Shown piece after piece: positions 7,441-15,666 of a stretch of DNA of 36,802 nt (positions are counted from its first letter, which is position 1; the number at the start of each line of letters is the position of its first letter). A program made the translations under genes and the position numbers. The notes beneath the pieces are model-generated. The model was not told the origin of the DNA. It saw only the letters and a program-made list of their open reading frames with translations, and did no database searches. The stretch comes from an uncultured Lachnospiraceae bacterium (GTDB lineage Bacteria > Bacillota > Clostridia > Lachnospirales > Lachnospiraceae). The stretch lies in NCBI GenBank assembly GCA_947589095.1, contig CANQBX010000039.1:1-36802 (forward strand). The letters are read 5' to 3'.

Positions 7441-7482
7441 GTACTGGTTTTGCGGATTTGCCGCGGGGCCGGTGCTTTTTTT
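7441..7482 (+). terminator. Intrinsic terminator of tRNA-Lys
   Basis: A GC-rich stem (GTACTGG with CCGGTGC outer arms, GCGG with CCGC inner arms) is followed by a run of seven to eight T (7475-7482). Confidence 0.85.
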
Positions 7483-7518
7483 CGTGTATCGGGAATCTGA
7501 ATCTTATCATTTTTTTCC

Positions 7519-7547
7519 TTGCAACTTTAACGGATTCGCGTTATACT
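7519..7547 (+). promoter_or_regulatory. Sigma-A promoter of the GGDEF-EAL operon
   Basis: TTGCAA (7519-7524) and TATACT (7542-7547) with 17-nt spacing, about 33 nt before the start codon. Confidence 0.7.
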
Positions 7548-7579
7548 CTCCATATATACTTCACTGAGGGAGGATAGCC

Positions 7580-8959
7580 ATGGCATTGTTTAAGAAAAAA
7601 GAACGGCCGCAGGAGCCGGAGATGGAATTTAAGGCTGCAGCCGCCGGCCTGACTGATCAGGAGAACAAGAAGCAGAGTGACAGCGAGATCTGCTATAGCC
7701 GCCTGGAAGCCCAGTTCCTGATGGAGTATCAGGGTGTAGTGCTGAAGCTGTATATTGAGAACTTCAAGAGGATGAACGATTTGTTCGGCCATGAGCGCTG
7801 CGAGCGTCTGCTGGAACAGATCCTTACATATCTGGAGCAGAAGAGCGGCTGCGCCGTGTACCGTTACGTGGGCGTTGAGTTTATTGTGATCATGAAGAAC
7901 CGTACCATGGGCGAGGCGTCCAGGCTTGCGGATCAGCTGATCGAGCGGTTCGATGAGAGCTGGGATGTGGACGGCGTCGAATGCCTTTGCGGCGTGCAGA
8001 TCGGTCTTTGTTCGTATCCGGGCTACGCGGGCAATGCCAGCGATATGATGAAGTGCCTGGATCTGGCCGTGGCCCGCGCCGCGGAGCTGGGCAGCAACCA
8101 GTATGTCGCCTACGATATGGATCTGCATAAGAGATTTTTGCGCAGGCAGGCGATCGCCCGTTATCTGGGAACTGCGCTTGCGAATAACGAGGTCGAGGTC
8201 CGCTACCGTCCGACCTATGATACGGAGACCGGCAAGTTCACCAGAGCTGAATTCTATATGCGTATATTTATCCAGGATATCGGTATGGTCGGAAGCATCG
8301 AGTTTCTGCCGGTGGCCGAGGATACCGGCCAGATCCGCCAGGTTGAGTATTACGCGTTGGACAAGGCGGCTTCCATGGTGGCGAAGCTTCTGGAGGAAGG
8401 GAAGGAATTCGACTCCATCGCGATCCCGATCTCCCCGACGCTGCTGATGCAGGGCGACTTTGTGCAGCAGGTGGGCCAGGTAATTGAGAAGTACAAGCTG
8501 CCGCAGGGCAAGCTGGCGATCGAGGTCGACGAGTATATGGTGGGCGTGGATTACGCCAATATCGCGGGCCGTCTGCAGGCCCTGTCCTGGCTTGGCGTCG
8601 AGCTGATCCTGAATAATTTCGGCTCCGGAAGTTCAGGACTTATGAAGATTTTTGAGCTGCCGGTGAATACGCTGAAGTTTAACCGGATGTTCGTGTGGGA
8701 GATCGAGAATACTTCCAAGTGCGAGCCGGTCGTCGAAGGGCTTGTCCGGATCGCGATGAATATGAATAAGAAGCTGATTGCCGAAGGCGTAGAGACGAAT
8801 AAGCAGAAGAAGTTCCTGGAGAAGTGCGGCTGTACCCTGCAGCAGGGCTTCTACTATGCGCCGACTATGCCGGAGAAGCAGCTGCCGTCCCTGATCGGCA
8901 CCAGCCTTGAGGGTGCCCGCAGCATGGTCGAGCAGGAGAAGAAGGAACTGAAGAGATAA
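7580..8959 (+). CDS. Degenerate GGDEF-EAL protein
   Basis: The protein is 459 aa and soluble, with no membrane segment. Residues about 45-180 form a GGDEF-like domain in which the signature is VGVEF (97-101); residues about 185-440 form an EAL-like domain. In the EAL part the first Glu (Glu224) and Arg remain as EFYMR, but the metal-binding Asp pair of the DDFG motif is NNFG (Asn345, Asn346), the Asn of the usual VNxS motif is Pro, and the KxDR Asp is Asn. The EGVET Glu (402) and QGF motif remain. It is therefore unlikely to make or cleave c-di-GMP and more likely binds it or acts as a scaffold. GGGAGGA lies 7 nt upstream. It is probably co-transcribed with the hydrolase lipoprotein 20 nt downstream. 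Confidence 0.88.
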   Translation: MALFKKKERPQEPEMEFKAAAAGLTDQENKKQSDSEICYSRLEAQFLMEYQGVVLKLYIENFKRMNDLFGHERCERLLEQILTYLEQKSGCAVYRYVGVEFIVIMKNRTMGEASRLADQLIERFDESWDVDGVECLCGVQIGLCSYPGYAGNASDMMKCLDLAVARAAELGSNQYVAYDMDLHKRFLRRQAIARYLGTALANNEVEVRYRPTYDTETGKFTRAEFYMRIFIQDIGMVGSIEFLPVAEDTGQIRQVEYYALDKAASMVAKLLEEGKEFDSIAIPISPTLLMQGDFVQQVGQVIEKYKLPQGKLAIEVDEYMVGVDYANIAGRLQALSWLGVELILNNFGSGSSGLMKIFELPVNTLKFNRMFVWEIENTSKCEPVVEGLVRIAMNMNKKLIAEGVETNKQKKFLEKCGCTLQQGFYYAPTMPEKQLPSLIGTSLEGARSMVEQEKKELKR

Positions 8960-8979
8960 AGAAAGAGATTGGATATACC

Positions 8980-10530
8980 ATGAGATACAGGAAACAGATG
9001 TGCATGTTTTTAGCCCTGGCGCTTGCGGCAGGGCTATCAGCTTGCAGCCGTCCGTCGTCCGGACCGGCGCCGACCGCTGAAGGAGAAACGGAAACGACGT
9101 CTGTGGTGATCGCGGAGACGATTCCGGAGACTTCTCCGGTAATTGAAGGCTTAAGCCCTCTGACCATGGACGGTCCGGACTACGATACGCTTAAGAACCT
9201 GCCGGTGCCGGAGACGGAAGCGCCGCCGGAGTATATCCGCATCGGAGAGTCGTATGAAATAGTCGCGGATCTGCAGGAACGGCTGATGGAGCTCGGCTTT
9301 ATGGACAATGACGAGCCGACCGAGTATTACGGCGAGGTTACGCGTTCGGCTGTGCAGATCTTTCAGAGACAGAACGGTCTGCCTACGGACGGCGTCGTAG
9401 GGCCGGCTACATTGGAAGCGATTATGGATCCGGAGGCGAAATATTACGCGGCTTCCAAAGGGGAACAGGGAAGCGATATCGAGCGGATCCAGGGGCGTCT
9501 CTACGAGCTGGGATATCTGGCCAGCGAGGAGCAGGTAACCGGCAATTTCGGCGATAAGACAGAGGAAGCGGTGAAGAAGCTTCAGGAGATCAACGGCATC
9601 AGCCAGGACGGCAAGGTGGGGCGGCAGACGATGAATCTGCTCTACAGCGATATCGTCCAGCCCAATATGCTGGTGTACGGCGAACACAGCGATGTGGTTC
9701 AGGCCGCGCAGGAGAGGCTGAGGGCTTTGGGGTATATGACGACTACGCCGGACGGCAAATACGGCGACGACACGGTGATCGCCGTCAAGCAGTTCCAGTC
9801 AAAGAACGATCTGATCGTGGACGGCTATCTCGGACCGTCGACCCGTACGGCGCTAAACAGCTCCGACGCGGTTCCGAACGGGATTTCTCTGGGAGACCAG
9901 AATGAGAATGTGACCCAGATCCAGAAGCTTTTGAGCCAGTACGGATATCTGTCATCGGCTAATGTCACCGGGTATTTCGGGGAAGTGACCGAGAAGGCGG
10001 TCAAGAATTTCCAGAGCGCCAACGGTCTTGCCAGCGACGGTTCCGTGGGCGTTCTGACAATGGCGAAGCTGACCGGATCCAATGTGCGGCGGTATTCGTC
10101 TTCCGGCTCCTCGGGCAGCTCCGGGAGCAGTTCCTCGGGCGGATCCGCGAATACCGGCACGGCGACCGGCAGCGCGGCGGCGCTGATCTCGGTGGCCAAA
10201 TCCAAGCTGGGCTGCCGTTACGTCTGGGGCGCGAAGGGCCCCAATCAGTTCGACTGCTCCGGCTTTGTCTACTGGTGCCTGAATCAGGTGGGAGTCAAAC
10301 AGAGCTATCTGACCTCCTACGGCTGGCGTTCCGTAGGGAAATATACGAAGGTTACCAGCTTTAATAACCTGCGCGCCGGCGACATTATTGTCGTGACCGG
10401 ACATGTGGGGATCGTCGCCGAGAACGGCACGGTGGTGGACGCTTCCTCCGGCAACGGCAAGGTGGTTCACCGCACGATGGGGAGCTGGTTCCGGAACAAT
10501 TTTATCTGCGGGTGGCGCATCTTCGGTTAG
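8980..10530 (+). CDS. Lipoprotein NlpC/P60 peptidoglycan hydrolase with four PG-binding repeats
   Basis: The protein is 516 aa. A lipoprotein signal ends in LSAC with lipidated Cys22. Four tandem PG_binding_1 repeats follow (about 85-155, 158-225, 230-295 and 300-368), each with the YFG...VK.FQ...G..DG.VG pattern. A Ser/Gly-rich linker leads to a C-terminal NlpC/P60 domain (about 398-516) with catalytic Cys426 in FDCSGFV and His475 in GHVGIV. Such enzymes cut peptide cross-bridges or stems in peptidoglycan. The gene lies 20 nt after the GGDEF-EAL gene. Its 3' end converges on the histidine kinase gene 52 nt away, and no clear terminator lies between them. Confidence 0.93.
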   Translation: MRYRKQMCMFLALALAAGLSACSRPSSGPAPTAEGETETTSVVIAETIPETSPVIEGLSPLTMDGPDYDTLKNLPVPETEAPPEYIRIGESYEIVADLQERLMELGFMDNDEPTEYYGEVTRSAVQIFQRQNGLPTDGVVGPATLEAIMDPEAKYYAASKGEQGSDIERIQGRLYELGYLASEEQVTGNFGDKTEEAVKKLQEINGISQDGKVGRQTMNLLYSDIVQPNMLVYGEHSDVVQAAQERLRALGYMTTTPDGKYGDDTVIAVKQFQSKNDLIVDGYLGPSTRTALNSSDAVPNGISLGDQNENVTQIQKLLSQYGYLSSANVTGYFGEVTEKAVKNFQSANGLASDGSVGVLTMAKLTGSNVRRYSSSGSSGSSGSSSSGGSANTGTATGSAAALISVAKSKLGCRYVWGAKGPNQFDCSGFVYWCLNQVGVKQSYLTSYGWRSVGKYTKVTSFNNLRAGDIIVVTGHVGIVAENGTVVDASSGNGKVVHRTMGSWFRNNFICGWRIFG

Positions 10531-10582
10531 CGATGAACCGGAGCGGGACGGAAGCGGGGATTCGGCCCTGCGGAGCCGCCGC

Positions 10583-12880
10583 TCAGTTCCGGACGGGGAA
10601 GCCAACCTGTACTTTAAACAGATCTCCGTCAATATAGATCTCAAAGCTTCCGCCCTGCAGCTGCGTCAGGCTTTTCGCGATGGAAAGCCCCAGGCCGCTG
10701 CCTTCGGTGGTTCTGGCTACATCTCCGCGGACGAACCGCTCAGTCAGTTCGTCCGCGTTAATATTTAGCGGACTGGCCGAAACATTCTTGATCGTAAAGT
10801 ACGCAAAGCTGTTTCGCTCTTCTACTTCTACATAGATCCGGCTGTTTTCCATCGCATATTTAAACGCATTGTTATAAAGATTCTCCAGGACTCTCCACAT
10901 CCGCCTGCCGTCTGCCATGATCAGGATATCTTTGTCCGGAAGGGTGGAAACCAGATTCAGATGGCGAATGGCGAACCGTTCTTCAAATTCGCCGCCCGCC
11001 TGCTGTACAAGTTCTACCAGGTCGATCTCGGAGATGTCCAGCTTGATGTTGCCGGAGCTGGCCTTGGACGCCTCCACCAGATCCTCCGTCAGGGTTTTCA
11101 GACGCTGGGATTTCTGGTCCAGAACGTCCAGGTAGCCCTGGATCTTCGGATCGCTGATCTTTTCCCTTTTCAGCAGATCTACGTAGTTGATGATGGATGT
11201 GAGCGGCGTTTTGATGTCGTGGGACACGTTGGTGATCAGATCGGCCTTCAGACGCTCGCTTTTCACCTGCTCAGAGAGAGCGGCCTCCAGGCCGTCGCTC
11301 AGCGAATTCAGCGCTTGGCTGACCCGTTCCGCCGGTTCGGAGAAGCCTTCGGAATCGATCTTATAGCCGGCGTCTCCGGCTGACATCTTAAGGATTCCGC
11401 CGGCAATTTTCTGGCTCTCTGCCCGGCTGCGGTAGAGCAGCAGGTAGACCCATACCTGGAATGCCGCCAGAATAAGCAGCGGTATCAGGTACAGATAGGG
11501 AATTCCCAGAGATTCCCGTTGGGTATACAGGAAATAGAAGCCGCCCAGAAGGCCGGCGTCCGCCAGCAGATAACCAATGAAGGAGCAGGTAAACCGCAGC
11601 GGGATCGGAAGGCCGTTAAGCGCCGGAAGGATACGGTGAAGCCCTTTGTACAGAAGGCTGCCGGTCCAAAGCGTGTGGGCTTTGTAATTGCGCAGGACGC
11701 TTAAGGCGGCGAACAGCAGGATCAGGTAGAACAGAATGTAGCGGATCATTTTCCGCGCGTAATCCTGATAGACCGGACTGATTATCAGCTTTATGATCCG
11801 GGGGATGATGCTTCCCAGCGCCAGCTGCGCCAGCCACATGGCGGCCAGGCAGATAACGAAAAGGCACTCCACAGGCAGTTCGTCATAGTAATGCCGCTGG
11901 ATCCTCGTACTGTCCCCGTCCACATGGCCGGTCAGGAGCGCCATACCGGCCAGCGTGACCAGAAGCCCGACCGCGCCGAGAAGGAACATGACCGCACCGC
12001 CGATGTATTCGGTTCTGGACCGCATGTAATCGGCCTGCGCCTCCGCGTAGGGATCCGGATTGGGGAAGCGGATGTCCACGGCCAGAAGGATGTAATAATC
12101 CTGATTGCCATAGCGGTTATTGTTTGACAGAAGAGAAATAACGTTTTCCGGAATATACCGCAGGTTGTTGTCTACGAAGAGAGATCTGCCGGACATATAG
12201 AGATAACGGCCCAGCTCGCGCAGCTCTTCATTGCTGCGCTGTCCCGCGTTGGTATAGAGGAGTTCATTTCCCATATCGTCCACATAGGAAACGCGGAAGT
12301 AAAGGTTCGAGGGCTGGTCGATGTAGTTATATCGAACCTGATAATATTCGCCCAGGACATTCATTACCTGAACCGACAGCTCCTCAACGGAGGTAAAGCC
12401 GTCCCCGGGTCCCTCATAGGCTTCTTCCGGACTGTAGGTCTTCCATTCCACAAAGGGAGTCGAGGGCCCCTGCGTGTCCCATTCGTGGATATCCGGCCCG
12501 CCGGCGACCTCAAAATCGTCGTTCAGGTAGTAGCCCAGCCGCCGCGCGTAGCTGACGGCCTCGCCCAGAGTATAGATCTTGGTGTTGCCGGAATTGTAGG
12601 TAACGCAGAACATCTCCGCGTCCAGATTCACTTCTCCGTCCAGTTCCAGAAGATCTTTATAGCGGACATAGCGGAAGACATTGTCCACGTCCTCCTCCAG
12701 CTGGCGGGAGAAGGAATGGGTGTCGGCATAATCCTCCTCCTGAAGCCAGTTTAAGCCCCGCCCGTAGTTCGGATTAAAGATAATGAACGTAATACCGGCG
12801 AAGCTTAAACAGAGAAACAGAAGGTGAAGAAGGATCACCGTCTGCTTCCGGATGGCAATGGGAATGAGTCCGCGTTTCAT
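10583..12880 (-). CDS. Membrane histidine kinase with large ectodomain and multiple TM helices
   Basis: The protein is 765 aa. One N-terminal helix (about 14-35) precedes an extracytoplasmic domain of about 250 residues; then come about five or six membrane helices between 293 and 485, a short linker, the HisKA domain with phospho-acceptor His554 in NVSHDIKTPL, and the HATPase domain with its N box (NNAFKYA) and GSGLGLSIAKSL. This is more membrane-embedded than a classical two-helix sensor. The ligand is unknown. It starts 9 nt after the regulator's stop and is clearly paired with it, forming the last gene of the amylase-glgB-regulator-kinase unit. Confidence 0.9.
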   Translation of the reverse strand: MKRGLIPIAIRKQTVILLHLLFLCLSFAGITFIIFNPNYGRGLNWLQEEDYADTHSFSRQLEEDVDNVFRYVRYKDLLELDGEVNLDAEMFCVTYNSGNTKIYTLGEAVSYARRLGYYLNDDFEVAGGPDIHEWDTQGPSTPFVEWKTYSPEEAYEGPGDGFTSVEELSVQVMNVLGEYYQVRYNYIDQPSNLYFRVSYVDDMGNELLYTNAGQRSNEELRELGRYLYMSGRSLFVDNNLRYIPENVISLLSNNNRYGNQDYYILLAVDIRFPNPDPYAEAQADYMRSRTEYIGGAVMFLLGAVGLLVTLAGMALLTGHVDGDSTRIQRHYYDELPVECLFVICLAAMWLAQLALGSIIPRIIKLIISPVYQDYARKMIRYILFYLILLFAALSVLRNYKAHTLWTGSLLYKGLHRILPALNGLPIPLRFTCSFIGYLLADAGLLGGFYFLYTQRESLGIPYLYLIPLLILAAFQVWVYLLLYRSRAESQKIAGGILKMSAGDAGYKIDSEGFSEPAERVSQALNSLSDGLEAALSEQVKSERLKADLITNVSHDIKTPLTSIINYVDLLKREKISDPKIQGYLDVLDQKSQRLKTLTEDLVEASKASSGNIKLDISEIDLVELVQQAGGEFEERFAIRHLNLVSTLPDKDILIMADGRRMWRVLENLYNNAFKYAMENSRIYVEVEERNSFAYFTIKNVSASPLNINADELTERFVRGDVARTTEGSGLGLSIAKSLTQLQGGSFEIYIDGDLFKVQVGFPVRN

Positions 12881-12889
12881 ATGTATCTC

Positions 12890-13585
12890 CTACTGTTTTT
12901 CAATCTTATAGCCTACGCCCCAGACGACCTTCAGATAGCGGGGCTCCCGCGGGTTGATCTCGATCTTCTCCCGGATATGGCGAATATGGACGGCGACCGT
13001 ATTGTCCGCGCCGATGGCTTCCTCATTCCAGATCTGCTCATAGATCTCGTCGATCGAAAAGACCTTGCCGGCATTCTTCACCAGGAGAAGAAGAATATTG
13101 TATTCGATGGGAGTCAGACGGATCAGCTCCCCGTCCACGGTTACCTCCTTGTTGTCGTCGTTGATCTGCAGGCCGCCGCATTTGTAGACGTTCTCGGCGG
13201 TCTGGGTAGTCAGGTTGCCCAGCTGGGTATAGCGGCGCAGATGGGATTTGACCCGGGCGACCAGCTCCAGCGGATTGAAGGGCTTGGAAATATAATCGTC
13301 CGCGCCAATGTTGAGCCCCAGGATCTTGTCGTTGTCCTCGGACTTGGCGGAAAGGATGATGATCGGGATGCTGCTGGTCTCGCGGACCTTCAGGGTCGTG
13401 CGGATGCCGTCGAGACCGGGCATCATCACGTCGACCACCATCAGGTCTACCTGGTTGTTCTCCAGAAGTTCCAGGGCTTCGTAGCCGTCATAGGCCTTGA
13501 TTACCCGGAAGCCTTCTCCGGTCAGGTAGATATCGATGGCTTCGACGATCTGTTTATCGTCGTCACAGACCAGGATTGTCTGCAT
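12890..13585 (-). CDS. OmpR/PhoB-family response regulator
   Basis: The protein is 231 aa from the ATG at 13585, chosen because AAAGGAGG lies 9-10 nt upstream; a GTG three codons earlier overlaps that site. The receiver domain has the acidic pocket (Asp8-Asp10), phospho-acceptor Asp52 in VVDVMMPG and Lys101 in SKPF. The C-terminal winged helix spans about 130-231. It is a DNA-binding transcription factor phosphorylated by the adjacent kinase. It begins 22 nt after glgB, so the glycan enzymes and the two-component system probably share an mRNA. Targets are unknown. Confidence 0.95.
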   Translation of the reverse strand: MQTILVCDDDKQIVEAIDIYLTGEGFRVIKAYDGYEALELLENNQVDLMVVDVMMPGLDGIRTTLKVRETSSIPIIILSAKSEDNDKILGLNIGADDYISKPFNPLELVARVKSHLRRYTQLGNLTTQTAENVYKCGGLQINDDNKEVTVDGELIRLTPIEYNILLLLVKNAGKVFSIDEIYEQIWNEEAIGADNTVAVHIRHIREKIEINPREPRYLKVVWGVGYKIEKQ

Positions 13586-13607
13586 GAGGGACACCTCCTT
13601 TACTGTG

Positions 13608-15662
13608 TCAGAACCGGAAGATCGCGGTGCCGTAGGGCGGCAGCGGATAGGAGAAGGAGTAGGGCTGACCGTCGCATTCGCCCTTCTTTGCCTTAAAGAC
13701 CTTCTTCTCTTCGCCGCGCCGGTACGCGCCGTGGGTCTGGTCCAGGATCAGCGTGTAATCGCCGCGCTTCGGCACGCCCACCCGGTAGTCGGAGCGCTCC
13801 ATCGGCGTGAAGTTGCAGACGAACAGCAGGCTCTTCTTCTTCGTCTCGTCGTAGCGGATGAAGCTGAAGATGCTGCGGTCGGCGTCGTCGGCGTTGACCC
13901 AGGAAAAGCCGTTCCAGTCGTAGTCCAGGGAGTAGAGAGCCGGGTACTGGCGGTAAATATGCAGCAGGTCGCTGAAATATTTCTGCACGTCCTTATGAAG
14001 CGGCTCGTCGGCCAGGTGCCAGTCCAGGGACACCTTCTCGTCCCACTCGTGCCATTGGGCGAAATCCTGTCCCATGAACAGCAGCTTCTTGCCGGGATGG
14101 CCGATCATGAAGGTGTAGCCGACCTTTAAGTTGGCGAATTTGTCCTCGTAGATGCCGGGCATTTTGCTGATCATGGAGCATTTCAGGTGGACCACCTCGT
14201 CGTGGGACAGCACCAGGATGAAATTCTCGCTGGTGGAGTAGGTCATGGCGAAGGTCATCTTATTGTGGTTGTATTTGCGGAAATAGGGATCCAGCTTCAT
14301 GTATTCCAGGAAATCGTGCATCCAGCCCATGTTCCACTTGAACTTGAAGCCCAGGCCGTCCTCTTCCGGCGACCTGGTGATCTTCGGCCAGGCCGTCGAT
14401 TCCTCGGCGATGATCATGGTACCGTCGTGGCGGCCGGAGATCACGCTGTTGATGTGCTTGAAGAACTCGATGGCCTCCAGGTTCTGGTTGCCGCCGTAGA
14501 TGTTGGGCACCCAGTTGCCGGCGGAGCGTCCGTAGTCCAGATACAGCATGGAGGCCACGGCGTCCACCCGCAGGCCGTCGATGTGGTAGTGGTCGATCCA
14601 GTAGAGGGCGTTGCCGATCAGGAAATTCTTCACTTCGTTCTTGGAGTAGTCGAAGACCTTGGTGCCCCAGTCGGGGTGCTCGCCCTTGCGGGAATCGGCG
14701 TACTCAAACAGCGGCTCGCCATCGAAGTCGGCCAGTCCGTGGGCGTCTCTCGGGAAATGGGCCGGCACCCAGTCCAGGATGACGCCGATGCCTTCCCGGT
14801 GCAGGTAATTGACGAAATACATGAAGTCCTTCGCCTGGCCGTAGCGGGAGGTGGGAGCGTAGTAGCCGGTCACCTGATAGCCCCAGGAGCCGTCGAAGGG
14901 ATGCTCGGCGATGCCCATCAGCTCTACATGGGTGTAGCCCATCTGCTTAACGTATTCCGCCAGCTCGTGGGCCGCTTCTATGTAGGTGTAGCAGCCGTCC
15001 TTCTCCGGACGCTGCTTCTTGCGCCAGGAACCGATATGAACTTCGTAAATGGACAGGGGAGCCTTGAGAATGTCCGTATTCCTGCGGGCTTCCATCCATT
15101 TCTCATCCTTCCACTTAAAGCCGTCGATGTCGGCGGTGACGGAGGCGGTGCCGGGACGGTATTCCGCCTCGAAGGCGAACGGATCCGCCTTGAAAAGGAT
15201 CGCTCCGGTCTTCGTGGTGACCGCGTATTTGTAAAGCTGGCCCAGGCCCATACCGGGCACGAAGATCTCATAGATGCCGGAGGTGCCGAGCACTGTCATC
15301 GGGTTGGCTTCCGGGTTCCAGCCGTTGAAATCGCCCACCAGGGATACGCCTGCCGCGTGGGGAGCCCACACCGCGAAATACATGCCGTCCTGCCCCTGAT
15401 AGTTCTTCGGATGGGCGCCCAGCTTCTCGTAGATATTGTAATGGGTGCCCTGGCCGAACAGGTAGCGGTCCATCTCGGTGACGAAATTCGTGCCGATGGG
15501 GACGACCTTGCGGGGGCGGCCCCGCTTGCCGGTGTGGATATACTCGGCGGCCGGCGCGGCAGCTTTTGGTTGTCTGCTGCGGCGTTTTGGCGTTTCGGTG
15601 GCTTCTGCGGCAGCGATCTCGGTAACGGCTGCATTTTCAGGATTCTTCTTTGGTCTTGCCAT
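13608..15662 (-). CDS. glgB: 1,4-alpha-glucan branching enzyme with AT-hook-like N-terminal tail
   Basis: The protein is 684 aa. It makes alpha-1,6 branches in glycogen. After an N-terminal beta-sandwich (about 90-180), the GH13 barrel carries the nucleophile Asp367 (GLRVDAV), acid/base Glu420 (IIAEES) and Asp488 (LSHDEV). The first 60 residues are not part of a usual GlgB: they are Ala/Lys/Arg-rich and include KRGRPRK (46-52), a textbook AT-hook core, plus MARPKK at the start. Homologous sequence begins around residue 65 (DRYLFGQGTHYN). The ribosome binding site AAAGGGGG overlaps the last codons of the upstream amylase, with 4 nt between the genes. The tail's role is unknown. Confidence 0.93.
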   Translation of the reverse strand: MARPKKNPENAAVTEIAAAEATETPKRRSRQPKAAAPAAEYIHTGKRGRPRKVVPIGTNFVTEMDRYLFGQGTHYNIYEKLGAHPKNYQGQDGMYFAVWAPHAAGVSLVGDFNGWNPEANPMTVLGTSGIYEIFVPGMGLGQLYKYAVTTKTGAILFKADPFAFEAEYRPGTASVTADIDGFKWKDEKWMEARRNTDILKAPLSIYEVHIGSWRKKQRPEKDGCYTYIEAAHELAEYVKQMGYTHVELMGIAEHPFDGSWGYQVTGYYAPTSRYGQAKDFMYFVNYLHREGIGVILDWVPAHFPRDAHGLADFDGEPLFEYADSRKGEHPDWGTKVFDYSKNEVKNFLIGNALYWIDHYHIDGLRVDAVASMLYLDYGRSAGNWVPNIYGGNQNLEAIEFFKHINSVISGRHDGTMIIAEESTAWPKITRSPEEDGLGFKFKWNMGWMHDFLEYMKLDPYFRKYNHNKMTFAMTYSTSENFILVLSHDEVVHLKCSMISKMPGIYEDKFANLKVGYTFMIGHPGKKLLFMGQDFAQWHEWDEKVSLDWHLADEPLHKDVQKYFSDLLHIYRQYPALYSLDYDWNGFSWVNADDADRSIFSFIRYDETKKKSLLFVCNFTPMERSDYRVGVPKRGDYTLILDQTHGAYRRGEEKKVFKAKKGECDGQPYSFSYPLPPYGTAIFRF

Positions 15663-15666
15663 GTTC

